Shown here one piece after another: positions 13,672-23,135 of a stretch of DNA of 40,906 bases. The stretch lies in the NCBI RefSeq assembly GCF_900104155.1, contig NZ_FMYB01000040.1, positions 1 through 40,906 of the forward strand, read 5' to 3'. The translations under genes and the position numbers were made by a program. The notes under the pieces were generated by a model. That model did not search any database. It saw only the letters and a program-made list of their open reading frames with translations, and was not told where the DNA came from. Each line of letters begins with the position of its first letter. Positions within the stretch are counted from its first letter, which is position 1. The stretch is from Butyrivibrio sp. INlla16 (GTDB lineage: Bacteria; Bacillota; Clostridia; Lachnospirales; Lachnospiraceae).

Positions 13672-14751
13672 TTATGATAATTTAAGGTCACCCTCACCAA
13701 TCCAGCCGATTTTTCTGAAAAATGCTCCGAAAATGCATGTAAGAACTGCAGGAAGGACAAAGCAGATAAGCACAAGGCCCAGCCAGTCAAATCCGGTAAT
13801 GCCTGCCTTTGCTCCTGTAGCAACATCGTTTACCCATCCGGCATAAACACCGATCTGTCCGACAAGTCCGCAGGTTCCCATTCCGGAAGCAACCGCACTT
13901 GCGGGATCGTTCATCTGAAGGTGGAAAACGCAGGTCGCGATAGGTCCTGTAATCGCACTGGTAAGAATCGGTGCAATCCAGATCTTAGGATTTTTAACAA
14001 TGTTTCCCATCTGAAGCATTGATGTTCCGATTCCCTGTGAAATGAGACCACCCCATTTATTTTCTTTAAATGACATGAAGGCGAAACCGACCATCTGTGC
14101 ACAGCATCCTGCTACGGCAGCTCCTCCCGCAAGACCAGTAAGTCCAAGTGCTGCGCAGATTGCTGCAGAGGAAATAGGTAAAGTAAGAGCAATTCCCACA
14201 ACCACGGAAACAATGATTCCCATGAGGAACGGCTGCTGCTCCGTAGCCCACATAACCACGCCTCCGACTGAGGAAGCTGCAGTTCCTATAGCAGGAGCAA
14301 TTAAGGCTGCAAGCCCTACACCCACAAGAATAGTCACTATCGGGGTTACAAGAATATCTACCTTTGTTTCTTTGGATACCGCTTTTCCGAACTCAGCGGC
14401 AATTATTGCTATGAAAAGAACAGCAAGCGGGCCACCGGCTCCGGATCCACCCGAAAGTGTTGTACTTCCCAGAGCATTAGCTGCATATCCAACCGTTACA
14501 AGTGAAAAAAGTACAAGGGGCGGTGCCTGTAGCGCATAACCAATCGCTACGGCCATAGCTGCTCCGCTCATCGACGAAGCATACTTACCAATCTCGGATA
14601 ACCACGCAAGTCCGCACTGTGTGCCAATGGTGTTAAGAATTGTTCCAATCAGCAGCGACGCAAACAATCCCTGCGCCATTGCAGACAGTGCCTCGATACC
14701 GTATTTCTTTCCGGAGATTACGATATTCTTTCTTTTCAAAAACTCTTTCAT
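13672..14751 (-). CDS. PTS-type EIIC membrane permease
   Basis: The protein has 359 residues from ATG 14751, which has AGGAGG just upstream; an ATG 29 codons earlier lacks a site. The sequence is almost entirely small hydrophobic residues in about ten helices, with glycine- and alanine-rich stretches such as LTGLAGGAAVAGCCAQMVG and GTSMLQMGNIVKNPKIWIAP. This matches the PTS_EIIC_2 family of single-domain IIC proteins, found mostly in Firmicutes. No IIA, IIB, HPr or EI genes are nearby, so either they are elsewhere or the protein works as a stand-alone transporter. Substrate unknown. It is followed by the GH5 gene after 115 bp and preceded by fprA at 101 bp. Confidence 0.82.
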   Translation of the reverse strand: MKEFLKRKNIVISGKKYGIEALSAMAQGLFASLLIGTILNTIGTQCGLAWLSEIGKYASSMSGAAMAVAIGYALQAPPLVLFSLVTVGYAANALGSTTLSGGSGAGGPLAVLFIAIIAAEFGKAVSKETKVDILVTPIVTILVGVGLAALIAPAIGTAASSVGGVVMWATEQQPFLMGIIVSVVVGIALTLPISSAAICAALGLTGLAGGAAVAGCCAQMVGFAFMSFKENKWGGLISQGIGTSMLQMGNIVKNPKIWIAPILTSAITGPIATCVFHLQMNDPASAVASGMGTCGLVGQIGVYAGWVNDVATGAKAGITGFDWLGLVLICFVLPAVLTCIFGAFFRKIGWIGEGDLKLS

Positions 14752-14852
14752 TACTCCTCCTTGCCTCCTTATATCAGCCTCTTTAGGCTGTATACGTGAA
14801 GGTCTTAAAAAATTAGTAGTTTCCGAACACGCCCCCATACGCGTTCATAGAT

Positions 14853-16049
14853 TTATGCTTCAACGACAGCTGTCACGAAGGCTTCAAGCTCCGGTTCATC
14901 TGTCACATGAAGTGCACTCTTGATCGTGAGAACAGGCTCTACTATAGTTACATTTTTAAGAGTCTGAAGCTTCTCTGTCATGAGTTTACCTGAAGCAGGT
15001 GCCCAGGTTCCGTTTTGCGCAAGTGCGAATATTCTGTTCTGAACTGTAAGCGCCTGGCAGTCTGACAGGAAGTTCTCCATAGGAATATATATTCCGTTAT
15101 TATATGTAGGACAAAACAGTACAATCTTGCCGCAGCGCCAAACCTCGGATATCAGCTTTGAAGGATGGGTCTGTGATACGTCATAAACACTGACCTTCTT
15201 TCCGCTCTTTTCACGAATCATGGCTGCTGCTCTCTGCGCCGCACTCTCTGTATGTCCGTAGAGACTTCCGTAAATGACAACAATTTCGTCATCCTCGGGA
15301 GTATAGGTGCTCCACTTCTGATATTTATCTATAAACCATGCTATATTCTCTCTCCAGATCGGACCATGAAGCGGACAGATATATTTAATGTCGATGGCTG
15401 CGGCCTTCTTAAGAACTGCCTGAACCTGCATACCGTATTTGCCAACAATATTAGCATAGTACCTTCTGGCCTCGTCAAGGAATTTCTTCTCGAAATCATA
15501 TTCATCCGCAAAAATTCCCGCATCTATTGCACCGAAAGTACCGAATGCATCAGCACTAAACAATGCTCCGGTTGCCTTGTCATAGGTAAACATTGCTTCC
15601 GGCCAGTGCACCATAGGTGCCATTACAAAGGTCAGCGTGTGCTTACCAAGCTCAAGGGTATCTCCTTCAGCAACAGTGATTTTACTCTGAGCGCCGAGCT
15701 CCGGGAAAAACTGTGACAGGAAAGTGAAAGTTTTAGCATTACCAACCAGCGTTACCTCAGGATACATAGCAACAACAGTAGCTATCTGTGAGCAGTGGTC
15801 AGGCTCCATATGATTAATGATCAGATAATCAAGCTTCTTATCACCGAGAACACCGGCTACATTCTCCAAAAACTGATCGGAGATTGAAATATCGGCCGTA
15901 TCAAAAAGCGCTGTGTTTTCATCCGCAATCACATAGCTGTTGTAAGATACGCCATCCTCAAGAGGGAAGATATTCTCAAATCTTGAGAGTCTTCTGTCGC
16001 TTCCTCCAACCCAGTAAGTTTCATCTGTAATCTTTGTGTAGTTGATCAT
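14853..16049 (-). CDS. fprA: Flavodiiron protein (FprA family)
   Basis: The protein has 398 residues, as expected. The N-terminal metallo-beta-lactamase-like domain carries the diiron ligands: NHMEPDH (H80, E82, D84, H85), VHWPEAM (H148), SADAFG (D167) and CPLHGPIW (H228). The C-terminal flavodoxin domain starts near residue 252 with the FMN loop YGSLYGHTE. The enzyme reduces oxygen to water, or nitric oxide to nitrous oxide, and protects anaerobes. AAAGGAGG lies 8 nt before ATG 16049. The FAD oxidoreductase terminator (16080-16113) ends only 13 nt before the ribosome site, leaving no room for a promoter, so transcription must come through or from above that stem. Confidence 0.95.
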   Translation of the reverse strand: MINYTKITDETYWVGGSDRRLSRFENIFPLEDGVSYNSYVIADENTALFDTADISISDQFLENVAGVLGDKKLDYLIINHMEPDHCSQIATVVAMYPEVTLVGNAKTFTFLSQFFPELGAQSKITVAEGDTLELGKHTLTFVMAPMVHWPEAMFTYDKATGALFSADAFGTFGAIDAGIFADEYDFEKKFLDEARRYYANIVGKYGMQVQAVLKKAAAIDIKYICPLHGPIWRENIAWFIDKYQKWSTYTPEDDEIVVIYGSLYGHTESAAQRAAAMIREKSGKKVSVYDVSQTHPSKLISEVWRCGKIVLFCPTYNNGIYIPMENFLSDCQALTVQNRIFALAQNGTWAPASGKLMTEKLQTLKNVTIVEPVLTIKSALHVTDEPELEAFVTAVVEA

Positions 16050-16079
16050 TGTTTCTGCCTCCTTTTACCCTCATCTTTT

Positions 16080-16113
16080 AAAAACGGACGCCAATACTGT
16101 AATTGGCGCCCGT
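16080..16113 (-). terminator. Terminator/attenuator between FAD oxidoreductase and fprA
   Basis: ACGGACGCCAAT (16084-16095) pairs with ATTGGCGCCCGT (16102-16113) with one mismatch and a 6-nt loop. The minus strand then reads TTTTT. It begins 7 nt after the stop of the upstream gene and sits 13 nt before the fprA ribosome site. Confidence 0.82.
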
Positions 16114-16119
16114 ATAAAA

Positions 16120-17706
16120 TCAGTCTATTTCTATCTCTTCGTCCTCTGGATTCTTTGCCTCCGTGGATTCATGATATTCTTTCTCTGTATTAACACTCCA
16201 GATGTTGCTCCTGTCGCGTGTGCCTGAAAGAATATTCTTTACAGTTTCAAAAGAAGTGCACATTGAGTGGTCTATATTGTTGTATCTGTGCTGTCCGTTA
16301 CGTCCAACGCAGAAAAGGTTGTCGATGGTGTTGAGATAATCTACAAGTGTGTCCATCTCATCATAGGTGTCAAAGTAAGCCGGATATGCCTTTTTAACAC
16401 GCTCTACATGATAATCAAGAACCTCTTTTTCCTCATCGATGAGGTTGATCTTAACCATCTCCTTGATTGCCATCTTGGCAAACTCATCATCTGTCATACT
16501 CCACATGGAATCGCCTTCGTTGCAGAAATACTCAAGACCCATCCATACGGTATTATCAATATCCTTAACAAGATAAGGTGACCAGTTGTTGTAGATCTGG
16601 AAACGTCCCATAGATACGCTGCGATCATGAACATATACCCAGTTATCCGGAACGATGTTTCCAATTGTTTTGGTGCTTGTCTTATTCTCGAGATTAAGAT
16701 GCGGAATAAGAACACCCAGTGTCATGTAATCTCTGTAAGGAAGTCCTGCTGCGATTCTTGCAGGATCAGCGGGAACATCATTCATTCCTGCCACGAGATC
16801 CTTTATAGGCATGGAGCTTATTATGTAATCACCCTCTATGGTGACATTCTGTCCATCCTTCACATAAGTAACACCTGTGAGATGTTCTCCATCCTTATTA
16901 ATCTTGGTAACCTTGGCACCTGTAATTATGGTACCGCCCTTTTTCTGAATTTCGGATGCGGTTACGTCCCAGAGCTGTCCGGGACCGAGCTTCGGATAGC
17001 TGAACTCTTCGATAAGAGATGTCTCAACCTTTCCGCCTGTCTTGCCGCTCTTTTTCTTAAATGCATTGGCAAGAACCGCCATTATGGAGACACCTTTAAC
17101 GCGCTGAGCTCCCCAGCTGGGATCGATCTCGGAAGGATGTCTGCCCCAGAGGTTAGCTGTGTAGTGCTCAAAGAACATTGAGTAAAGCTTCTTACCGAAA
17201 CGATTTACATAGAAATCTTCAAGTGAATTCTCTTTACGCTTAAAGAGCATCGCCTTTATGTATGAAAAGCCTGCTACGATAGTTGTGCCGAGTCCCATGT
17301 TCGTGAAAGTCTCAACCTTCAGTGTTATGGGATAATCAAAAAATTTGCCGTTAAAGAAAATACGTGAAATACGATTTCTTCTAAGCATAACCCTATCCTC
17401 TGTCTCAGGATCGGGACCGCCCTTTACAACAGTAGACGGACGTTTTAAAACTATATCATCATAGGACGGGCTTCCCTGTCTGGGGAGCATATTATCCCAC
17501 CATTCATTAACTTCAGGGACCTTGGAGAAAAATCTGTGTCCTCCCATGTCCATACGGTTTCCTTTATACTCAACCGTTCTGGAAATACCGCCGAACTTGT
17601 CTGTCTCCTCAAGGACAACAACTTCTATATCGTTGGTTTTTTCCAATAACTCATATGCTGCCGTAAGTCCGGCCGGACCGGCACCTATGATCAATGCTTT
17701 CTTCAT
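16120..17706 (-). CDS. FAD-dependent amine oxidase / UDP-galactopyranose-mutase-like oxidoreductase
   Basis: The protein has 528 residues. The N-terminal dinucleotide-binding motif is perfect ([17 protein letters not shown], 4-20), followed by the FAD ribose glutamate ([11 protein letters not shown]) and [12 protein letters not shown]. The C-terminal FAD motif is [15 protein letters not shown]. This plan belongs to the flavoprotein amine oxidase / protoporphyrinogen oxidase / desaturase superfamily; proteins of this exact type are often called FAD-dependent protoporphyrinogen oxidases without proof and are also linked to surface-sugar pathways. An acidic tail ([12 protein letters not shown]) ends it. 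It follows the tandem kinase genes by 68 bp and may be part of their transcript. Substrate unknown. Confidence 0.8.
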   Translation of the reverse strand: MKKALIIGAGPAGLTAAYELLEKTNDIEVVVLEETDKFGGISRTVEYKGNRMDMGGHRFFSKVPEVNEWWDNMLPRQGSPSYDDIVLKRPSTVVKGGPDPETEDRVMLRRNRISRIFFNGKFFDYPITLKVETFTNMGLGTTIVAGFSYIKAMLFKRKENSLEDFYVNRFGKKLYSMFFEHYTANLWGRHPSEIDPSWGAQRVKGVSIMAVLANAFKKKSGKTGGKVETSLIEEFSYPKLGPGQLWDVTASEIQKKGGTIITGAKVTKINKDGEHLTGVTYVKDGQNVTIEGDYIISSMPIKDLVAGMNDVPADPARIAAGLPYRDYMTLGVLIPHLNLENKTSTKTIGNIVPDNWVYVHDRSVSMGRFQIYNNWSPYLVKDIDNTVWMGLEYFCNEGDSMWSMTDDEFAKMAIKEMVKINLIDEEKEVLDYHVERVKKAYPAYFDTYDEMDTLVDYLNTIDNLFCVGRNGQHRYNNIDHSMCTSFETVKNILSGTRDRSNIWSVNTEKEYHESTEAKNPEDEEIEID

Positions 17707-17774
17707 CTTACTATTTGCTCCACTATCTTATTAATATACGTTCACAATAGTGTAATTTTATCATTTAATAATCT

Positions 17775-19784
17775 CTATGTCGACTGCATATTTGTTTTTA
17801 ATGACAAAATTGTAGCCTCCACAACCTTCATATCTATGGGCTTTGACACATGTGCATTCATTCCCGCATCAAGTGCTCTCTGCACATCATCGGCATAGGC
17901 GTTCGCAGTCATAGCAATTATCGGTATTTGTGAGGCATCCTCCTTGTCCAGTTTCCTTATTGCTGCCGTCGCCTGATATCCGTTAAGGAATGGCATCTGA
18001 ATATCCATAAGAATCATGTCATAATATCCGGGCTCTGCCTTTTCAAACATCTCCACAGCTTCCCTGCCGTTGGATGCCCTCTCGATCACAGCACCTTCCA
18101 TGTTCATTAGCTCTGAAAGTATGTCTGCATTTATATCATTATCCTCTGCTGCCAAAAGCCTTATTCCCTTAAGCGGTTTTTCAAGTTGCTTTTCCTTTTC
18201 CGTACCAACCCTGCATACAACATTTTCCATGAGTTGACGGAAAGTAGATAGGAAAAACGGCCTTTGCAGGAAATCATATATTCCGGCCTCCCTAGCCTCA
18301 GCCGCAATTTCTTCCCAGTCATCAGTTAACAGGATAAAAACAGGCTTATGTTTAAGCGGCTTTTCCTTGAGATATGATGCGACCTCAAAGCAGCTAAGGC
18401 TCCTTATCTGCATGCAAAAAACAATAACATCAATGCTCTTATCTTCCTCATCACCTGCATCTATGAGCTTAATTGCCTTGTATCCGCTCGAGCAGATAAG
18501 GACTTCTACCCCCGTATCCTCAAATACTGTCTCTATGTTATGGCACTCATCTATATCTTCGTCAATTACAAGTAATCTGCGGATTTTGTTCTTTTCCCAG
18601 AAATCATCCGCCTCATGTCTGATACTCTGAAGTCTCAGGGTTATTACGAAGGTGGATCCCCGGCCCTCCTCGGAGTCTACCGAAATGGTTCCGCCCATCA
18701 TCTGTACCAGACTCTTGGTTATGGCCATTCCAAGACCTGTGCCCTGAATTCCAGAAGTCTCCTTTCTCTCCTCTCTGGTAAAGGCATCAAACAGCTTTTC
18801 CTGAAAATCCTTGCTCATTCCTATTCCGTTATCTCTTACTGAAAAACGCACATCCCAGTAATCCCCGCTGGTGCACTTTTCTTCTGATACGGAAAAGACA
18901 ATTCTTCCGCCTGTCGGTGTATATTTGACCGCATTTCCAAGAATATTTACAAGCACCTCATTAATTCTTTTTTTGTCGCCGACAAAACGATCCTGGGGCA
19001 TTGATCCGGATTTTATCTGATAATCCAATTGTTTACTTTTAGCCTGAAAAGCCACAACGGAATTGACCTCTTCCAAAAGAAGCCCCAGCGCAAATTCTTC
19101 ATTGTGAATATTTGCTTTTCCGCTTTCAATCTTACTCATGTCAAGAACATCGTTCAAAAGCGAAAGAAGATTCTGACACGCAAGTCCGATTTTGTGTGTA
19201 TAATCCCTGACTTTCTGTGGATTGTCTGAGTTCTTGGCAATCAGAAGATTAAAGTTTGTTATGGCATTCATGGGCGTTCTGAAATCATGGGACATATTTG
19301 CGAGGAAGCTCGTTTTTGCCTCATTAGCGGCATTAGCAACCTCAATCATATCCTCCATCTGGCGCTTTCTTTGGATCTCCTCTGTAATATCCACCCAAAT
19401 CAGAAGGAAGTTGTCGCCTCCGTCCATATCTGTGTGGTTAATGCTGCCTCTGAAATATTTTGTCTCTCCTGTTTTCTGATTATGTGCTTCTAATACTTCG
19501 GCCTCTATAGTCTGTCCCATCGGAACCTTTTTAATAGTGTCGTCCGAAGGCGGAATCTCTTCCTCTACCCTCACTCCCAAATCTATAAGATTTCTGATGT
19601 CCTTGTAAATGAGTTCTCTGTCCACGCCAAGAATTTCCTCAGCATTATCAGTCAGAAATTCAACCTTAAAATCCTTTGCTGAGAAAATAGCAGCTACCGT
19701 TCTGTTTTGTTTTATAACATAATCAAAAAACCATTCCTTGCACCGGATTTTTTTGTCCTGTGCTTTTTCTTTATTATCACTCAT
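17775..19784 (-). CDS. Cytoplasmic hybrid histidine kinase with two receivers, the first degenerate
   Basis: The protein has 669 residues and no membrane helix. The order is a PAS-like sensor (about 25-140), phospho-acceptor helix NMSHDFRTPMN (H166), ATPase domain with N box (LVNILGNAVKYT), DNGIGM and GTGLGMAI, then two receivers. Receiver 2 is intact: acidic pair AAEDND, D594 in ILMDIQMP and K648 in VSKPI. Receiver 1 keeps the acidic pair (VIDEDID) but has cysteine 457 where the aspartate should be (VIVFCMQI) and R508 for the lysine. It cannot be phosphorylated normally. The gene overlaps the upstream kinase by 4 bp. No DNA-binding output domain is present, so a separate response regulator or phosphotransfer protein must exist. 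Confidence 0.92.
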   Translation of the reverse strand: MSDNKEKAQDKKIRCKEWFFDYVIKQNRTVAAIFSAKDFKVEFLTDNAEEILGVDRELIYKDIRNLIDLGVRVEEEIPPSDDTIKKVPMGQTIEAEVLEAHNQKTGETKYFRGSINHTDMDGGDNFLLIWVDITEEIQRKRQMEDMIEVANAANEAKTSFLANMSHDFRTPMNAITNFNLLIAKNSDNPQKVRDYTHKIGLACQNLLSLLNDVLDMSKIESGKANIHNEEFALGLLLEEVNSVVAFQAKSKQLDYQIKSGSMPQDRFVGDKKRINEVLVNILGNAVKYTPTGGRIVFSVSEEKCTSGDYWDVRFSVRDNGIGMSKDFQEKLFDAFTREERKETSGIQGTGLGMAITKSLVQMMGGTISVDSEEGRGSTFVITLRLQSIRHEADDFWEKNKIRRLLVIDEDIDECHNIETVFEDTGVEVLICSSGYKAIKLIDAGDEEDKSIDVIVFCMQIRSLSCFEVASYLKEKPLKHKPVFILLTDDWEEIAAEAREAGIYDFLQRPFFLSTFRQLMENVVCRVGTEKEKQLEKPLKGIRLLAAEDNDINADILSELMNMEGAVIERASNGREAVEMFEKAEPGYYDMILMDIQMPFLNGYQATAAIRKLDKEDASQIPIIAMTANAYADDVQRALDAGMNAHVSKPIDMKVVEATILSLKTNMQST

Positions 19785-21952
19785 AGGCTCTCGTGCCCCC
19801 TGACCTTAAGTGCTTTGACCGTATTCTCAAAAAGCTTTAAATCAATCGGCTTTGGTATATGTGCATCCATCCCCGACTCACTGGTTTTTTCTATATCATC
19901 CTTAAATGCGTTTGCACTCATCGCTATAATCGGAATCTTGCCTGCATCCTTCCTGCCCTCATCCTTCATCGCCCTAATGGTCATAGCGGCCTGGTAGCCA
20001 TCCATGTTTGGCATTTGAATATCCATTAGAACCATGTCATAGTAGCCTTCACCCTTTTCTTTGAATGCTTCTACAGCTTTTTCACCGTCCTCAGCTACGT
20101 CCACAAGCGCTGCGCCCTGCATTTTAAGTATTTCTGTAAGTATTTCCGCATTCAGCTCATTATCCTCTGCCGCAAGGAAACGCATCCCCTCAAATGTATT
20201 CTCATCCCCGGAATCATCCTGCATATTTCCGTTTTCCAAAACCTCTTCAATCTCTCTTATCTCATCCAGTTCGGTTTTGGGCGCTATATCAAAGGCCAGT
20301 CTCACGGTAAAGATACTGCCCTCATTAATCTTGCTCTCAACATTAATGGTTCCGCCAAGCGATTCAACCATCTTTTTGGTTACCGTAAGTCCAAGACCTG
20401 TACCCTGTTCCTTGCTTGCATTTTTCCTCTGTTCCCTTTTGAAGGGCTCAAAAATGTGCTCCAAAAATTCACTGCCCATCCCGATTCCGTTGTCCTTGAT
20501 CTCGAATCTGAGCATAAGCCTCTCGGTATCTTCTTCATTTTCGGGAGTGATATCAACATTAATGATTCCGTCATTCTCTGTGTAAGTTACAGCATTCTGA
20601 ATTATGTTCTTAAGAATTATCTCAAGCTTAAGATCATCACCGACAAATATATCCTCTTTGACCTTACCTCTGTCTATCGTAAGCTTCAGCCTTTTGTTAT
20701 CCGCAAGCGCTCCCATCTCCTGCCCGACTCTGTTAAGAACATCACTCAGATAAAATCTCTCATACCTGACCTCGTCGCCTCCTTCTTCCATCTTGCTTAG
20801 ATCAAGCACGCAGTTGATCATATTGAGCATATTGCGATGAGCATACTCGGCCTTTTCTCCGTATTCCCGGACTTTATCGGGGTCATCTGCATTTTCTTTC
20901 ATAAGGGTCAGATATCCCGCCAATGCGTTCATAGGTGTCCTGAAATCATGGGACATGTTGGCAAGAAACCTTGTCTTTGTTTCATTCGCGGAATTGGCAA
21001 CAACAAGCATTTCCTGAACAGACAAATAACGAACTATCACCATAATGACAATTAGAACAATAGCAAATGCCACAATAAGCAGTATATTGTTGATCATTTT
21101 TACCTGAGAAATATTCTTATCTACAGCATTTGCCGGAGTAAGGCATACAAGCATGCTGTCATCAATTCCGCAGGGCATAAAAGTTATATAGTAAGCTATC
21201 TCATCCAGTTCCATGACAATAACACCGGTCAAACGGCTTTCAATTTCTGCCCTGAAGCCTTTTCCGATGGGATCATACAAAACCTCGCCGTTTTCCGAAA
21301 TGTAATCGACAATGTTTTCTATTTCCTGAGATTGCTTTACAGAGGTGATTATCAGATTTCCGCTTTTATCTACCAGGTAGTTCAAAGATCCGGCCATGTC
21401 ACTTCTCTTTACAGAGAGCCGGCTCTTCATCTGATAGGAATCAAGCCCCATACCAATTGCGCGATAAGTGACACCCTCATATTTTCCGGGCTTTACACTT
21501 AACACAAAAAGGTCCAGACGCTTACCGTTTGTACCAATTATGTGGGAAACCTGCTTATCCCCTACGGTTTTAAGGCGATTGATAAAGTCCTTGTTCTCAT
21601 CAATCGAACCTATATTACCTTCCGTATCCAGATAGTTTCCCTCTTCATCAAACAGGTATATCTGCTCGACGTCCCATATTCTCTTTTCTGTGGAAATGTA
21701 AGAATTGAAATCTTCTATCCCTGATGATTTCTCGTGTTCAAGATGATATGACCAGCTTCGAAGGAGCTTATAATATCTCGTAAATCTGGTCGAAATAATA
21801 GACTCCAGCTGCGAATAATAAGTTGTCAGCTGAACCATGCGATCGCTGTATATGAATCTGCTCTGAATGCTGTTCACCATTAATATCAAAACAGCAAAAA
21901 GTATGACAATGGCTATCGGCACTGTCCACTTTGACTTTATTGCACTACGCAT
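19781..21952 (-). CDS. Membrane hybrid histidine kinase with extracytoplasmic Cache-like sensor
   Basis: The protein has 723 residues. TM1 is residues 11-29, followed by an extracytoplasmic domain of about 255 residues with a Cache-like pattern (VEQIYLFDEEGNYLDTEG; LNYLVDKSGNLIITSV), and TM2 at about 287-309. Then come the H box NMSHDFRTPMN (H335), the ATPase domain (NIIQNAVTYT, DNGIGM, GTGLGLTV) and one intact C-terminal receiver (AAEDNE, VLMDIQMP, IPKPID). It senses a small external ligand, probably a sugar, organic or amino acid. It is co-translated with the second kinase through an ATGA overlap, and follows the DUF218 gene by 35 bp. Confidence 0.93.
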   Translation of the reverse strand: MRSAIKSKWTVPIAIVILFAVLILMVNSIQSRFIYSDRMVQLTTYYSQLESIISTRFTRYYKLLRSWSYHLEHEKSSGIEDFNSYISTEKRIWDVEQIYLFDEEGNYLDTEGNIGSIDENKDFINRLKTVGDKQVSHIIGTNGKRLDLFVLSVKPGKYEGVTYRAIGMGLDSYQMKSRLSVKRSDMAGSLNYLVDKSGNLIITSVKQSQEIENIVDYISENGEVLYDPIGKGFRAEIESRLTGVIVMELDEIAYYITFMPCGIDDSMLVCLTPANAVDKNISQVKMINNILLIVAFAIVLIVIMVIVRYLSVQEMLVVANSANETKTRFLANMSHDFRTPMNALAGYLTLMKENADDPDKVREYGEKAEYAHRNMLNMINCVLDLSKMEEGGDEVRYERFYLSDVLNRVGQEMGALADNKRLKLTIDRGKVKEDIFVGDDLKLEIILKNIIQNAVTYTENDGIINVDITPENEEDTERLMLRFEIKDNGIGMGSEFLEHIFEPFKREQRKNASKEQGTGLGLTVTKKMVESLGGTINVESKINEGSIFTVRLAFDIAPKTELDEIREIEEVLENGNMQDDSGDENTFEGMRFLAAEDNELNAEILTEILKMQGAALVDVAEDGEKAVEAFKEKGEGYYDMVLMDIQMPNMDGYQAAMTIRAMKDEGRKDAGKIPIIAMSANAFKDDIEKTSESGMDAHIPKPIDLKLFENTVKALKVRGHESL

Positions 21953-21987
21953 ATTATCCCCTCATAAAATAGTGCACTTAAAAATCT

Positions 21988-22611
21988 TTATCTGAGTTCG
22001 TACATTCTGTCTCCTTTAAAATACTCTCCGCATTTGGAAAACTCAGACAATACCAGATTATAACTTTTCAAATTATCCATCCATGTATCTATACATATTC
22101 CCCTTGTAACAACAGGACATACGGTTATCCTGATGTCACGAAGCTCCGACTGAAAAGTCATGAGCGCTCTCCTTGCATGAAACGCCTGACAGCAAAGGAT
22201 TATGTGGCGTATATTTTCCTCTTTCAGATCCTCTTCTATTATTCTTCTGGAAAACTTCGCATTCTCAAAAGTGTTTGTTGATTCCTCTTCAAGGATTACT
22301 GCATCCTTATCGACACCCTCTCTTATCATGAGCTTAGTAAGAAACTCTGCCTCCGTTACAGCTCCGTCCCTGTCCCCGTTACTTGCAGAATATCTGTTAA
22401 ACTCATCCTCAAGACTCTCATAAGTCATATAAAATTTTCCGGTGACAAGTATCTTTGGTGCAAAACCTTTTTTCCACAGTTCTGCTCCGTGAAAGGCAAG
22501 TTCCTGCAGCGGTGCCCCGGGAATAAGAATAATATCTGCCGGAGTTGGCTCGTCAGAAAGAAAAATAAATTTTCCTATTTCTTCGAAGGATGCTATATTT
22601 GCTGCTTTCAT
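21988..22611 (-). CDS. YdcF/DUF218-type protein
   Basis: The protein has 207 residues. The DUF218 signature is clear: ADIILIPGA near residue 25, the AELWKKGFAPKILVTGK stretch, and EEESTNTFENAKFSRRII, which supplies the conserved E-x-x-S-x-N-T-x-E-N. HIILCCQAFHARRA follows as the usual third motif. Unlike E. coli ElyC/SanA there is no N-terminal membrane helix, so it is cytoplasmic. The biochemical role of the family is unsettled. Its ATG overlaps the flavin reductase stop by 4 bp, and it precedes the sensor kinase by 35 bp, so it is co-translated within the greA operon. Confidence 0.85.
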   Translation of the reverse strand: MKAANIASFEEIGKFIFLSDEPTPADIILIPGAPLQELAFHGAELWKKGFAPKILVTGKFYMTYESLEDEFNRYSASNGDRDGAVTEAEFLTKLMIREGVDKDAVILEEESTNTFENAKFSRRIIEEDLKEENIRHIILCCQAFHARRALMTFQSELRDIRITVCPVVTRGICIDTWMDNLKSYNLVLSEFSKCGEYFKGDRMYELR

Positions 22612-23123
22612 CGAATCATTACCTTTTTGATCTCAGCTATATAATAATAGTGATAATCACCCTTTGCGTAATAATCGGCAATCAATCTTCCGTTAACAAA
22701 GCATTCTTCCTTCATAAGCTGCTTATACAGCACCCTGCATATAATGACATTATCTGCCTCGTCTATAAACGGAACACCGTCATCAAAGTTCACATTAAGC
22801 TTTGCATTCTTTATCTTGTCCTCATCTCTTCCGGATACAGAACCAAGATATTTCTTAAGAGATTTATATGTGTCATGATGAAGAAATGAAAGTGAAAACT
22901 TCTTCTGGGCATCAATGAATTCCTTTGTATATCTGGACTCACGAACATAAATAATGGCACAGGTTTTATCCCAGATATGCGTTATACCGCCCCAGGATAT
23001 CGTCATGGTATTGGCTTTTTCTTCATTTCCCGCTGTAAGCAGTGCCCAGGTATCGCCTCCGAATTTAAAAGCACCTTCCAATATTTCATCCAATTCAACA
23101 GGTTGGAATACATGAAGTCCCAT
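22608..23123 (-). CDS. Flavin reductase-like FMN-binding protein
   Basis: The protein has 171 residues, a single split-barrel flavin reductase-like domain. The conserved N-terminal half is visible: DTWALLTAGNEEKANTMTISWGG (FMN phosphate contact region), AIIYVRESRYTKEFIDAQKKFSLSFL and the later KYLGSVSGRDEDK. Related proteins bind FMN and either reduce free flavin or serve as small electron carriers, for example with rubredoxin and flavodiiron proteins in anaerobes. Its place between greA (12 bp) and the DUF218 gene (4-bp overlap) and its closeness to fprA suggest a redox-stress theme, which is inference. Confidence 0.88.
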   Translation of the reverse strand: MGLHVFQPVELDEILEGAFKFGGDTWALLTAGNEEKANTMTISWGGITHIWDKTCAIIYVRESRYTKEFIDAQKKFSLSFLHHDTYKSLKKYLGSVSGRDEDKIKNAKLNVNFDDGVPFIDEADNVIICRVLYKQLMKEECFVNGRLIADYYAKGDYHYYYIAEIKKVMIR

Positions 23124-23135
23124 ATTTCTTCCTCC

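Noticed and set aside
14042..14539. 165-codon plus-strand frame antisense to the permease gene
   Set aside because: It mirrors the alanine- and glycine-rich permease codons; no start signal.
20061..20585. 174-codon plus-strand frame antisense to the membrane kinase
   Set aside because: Serine-rich reflection of the kinase gene; no start signal or family resemblance.
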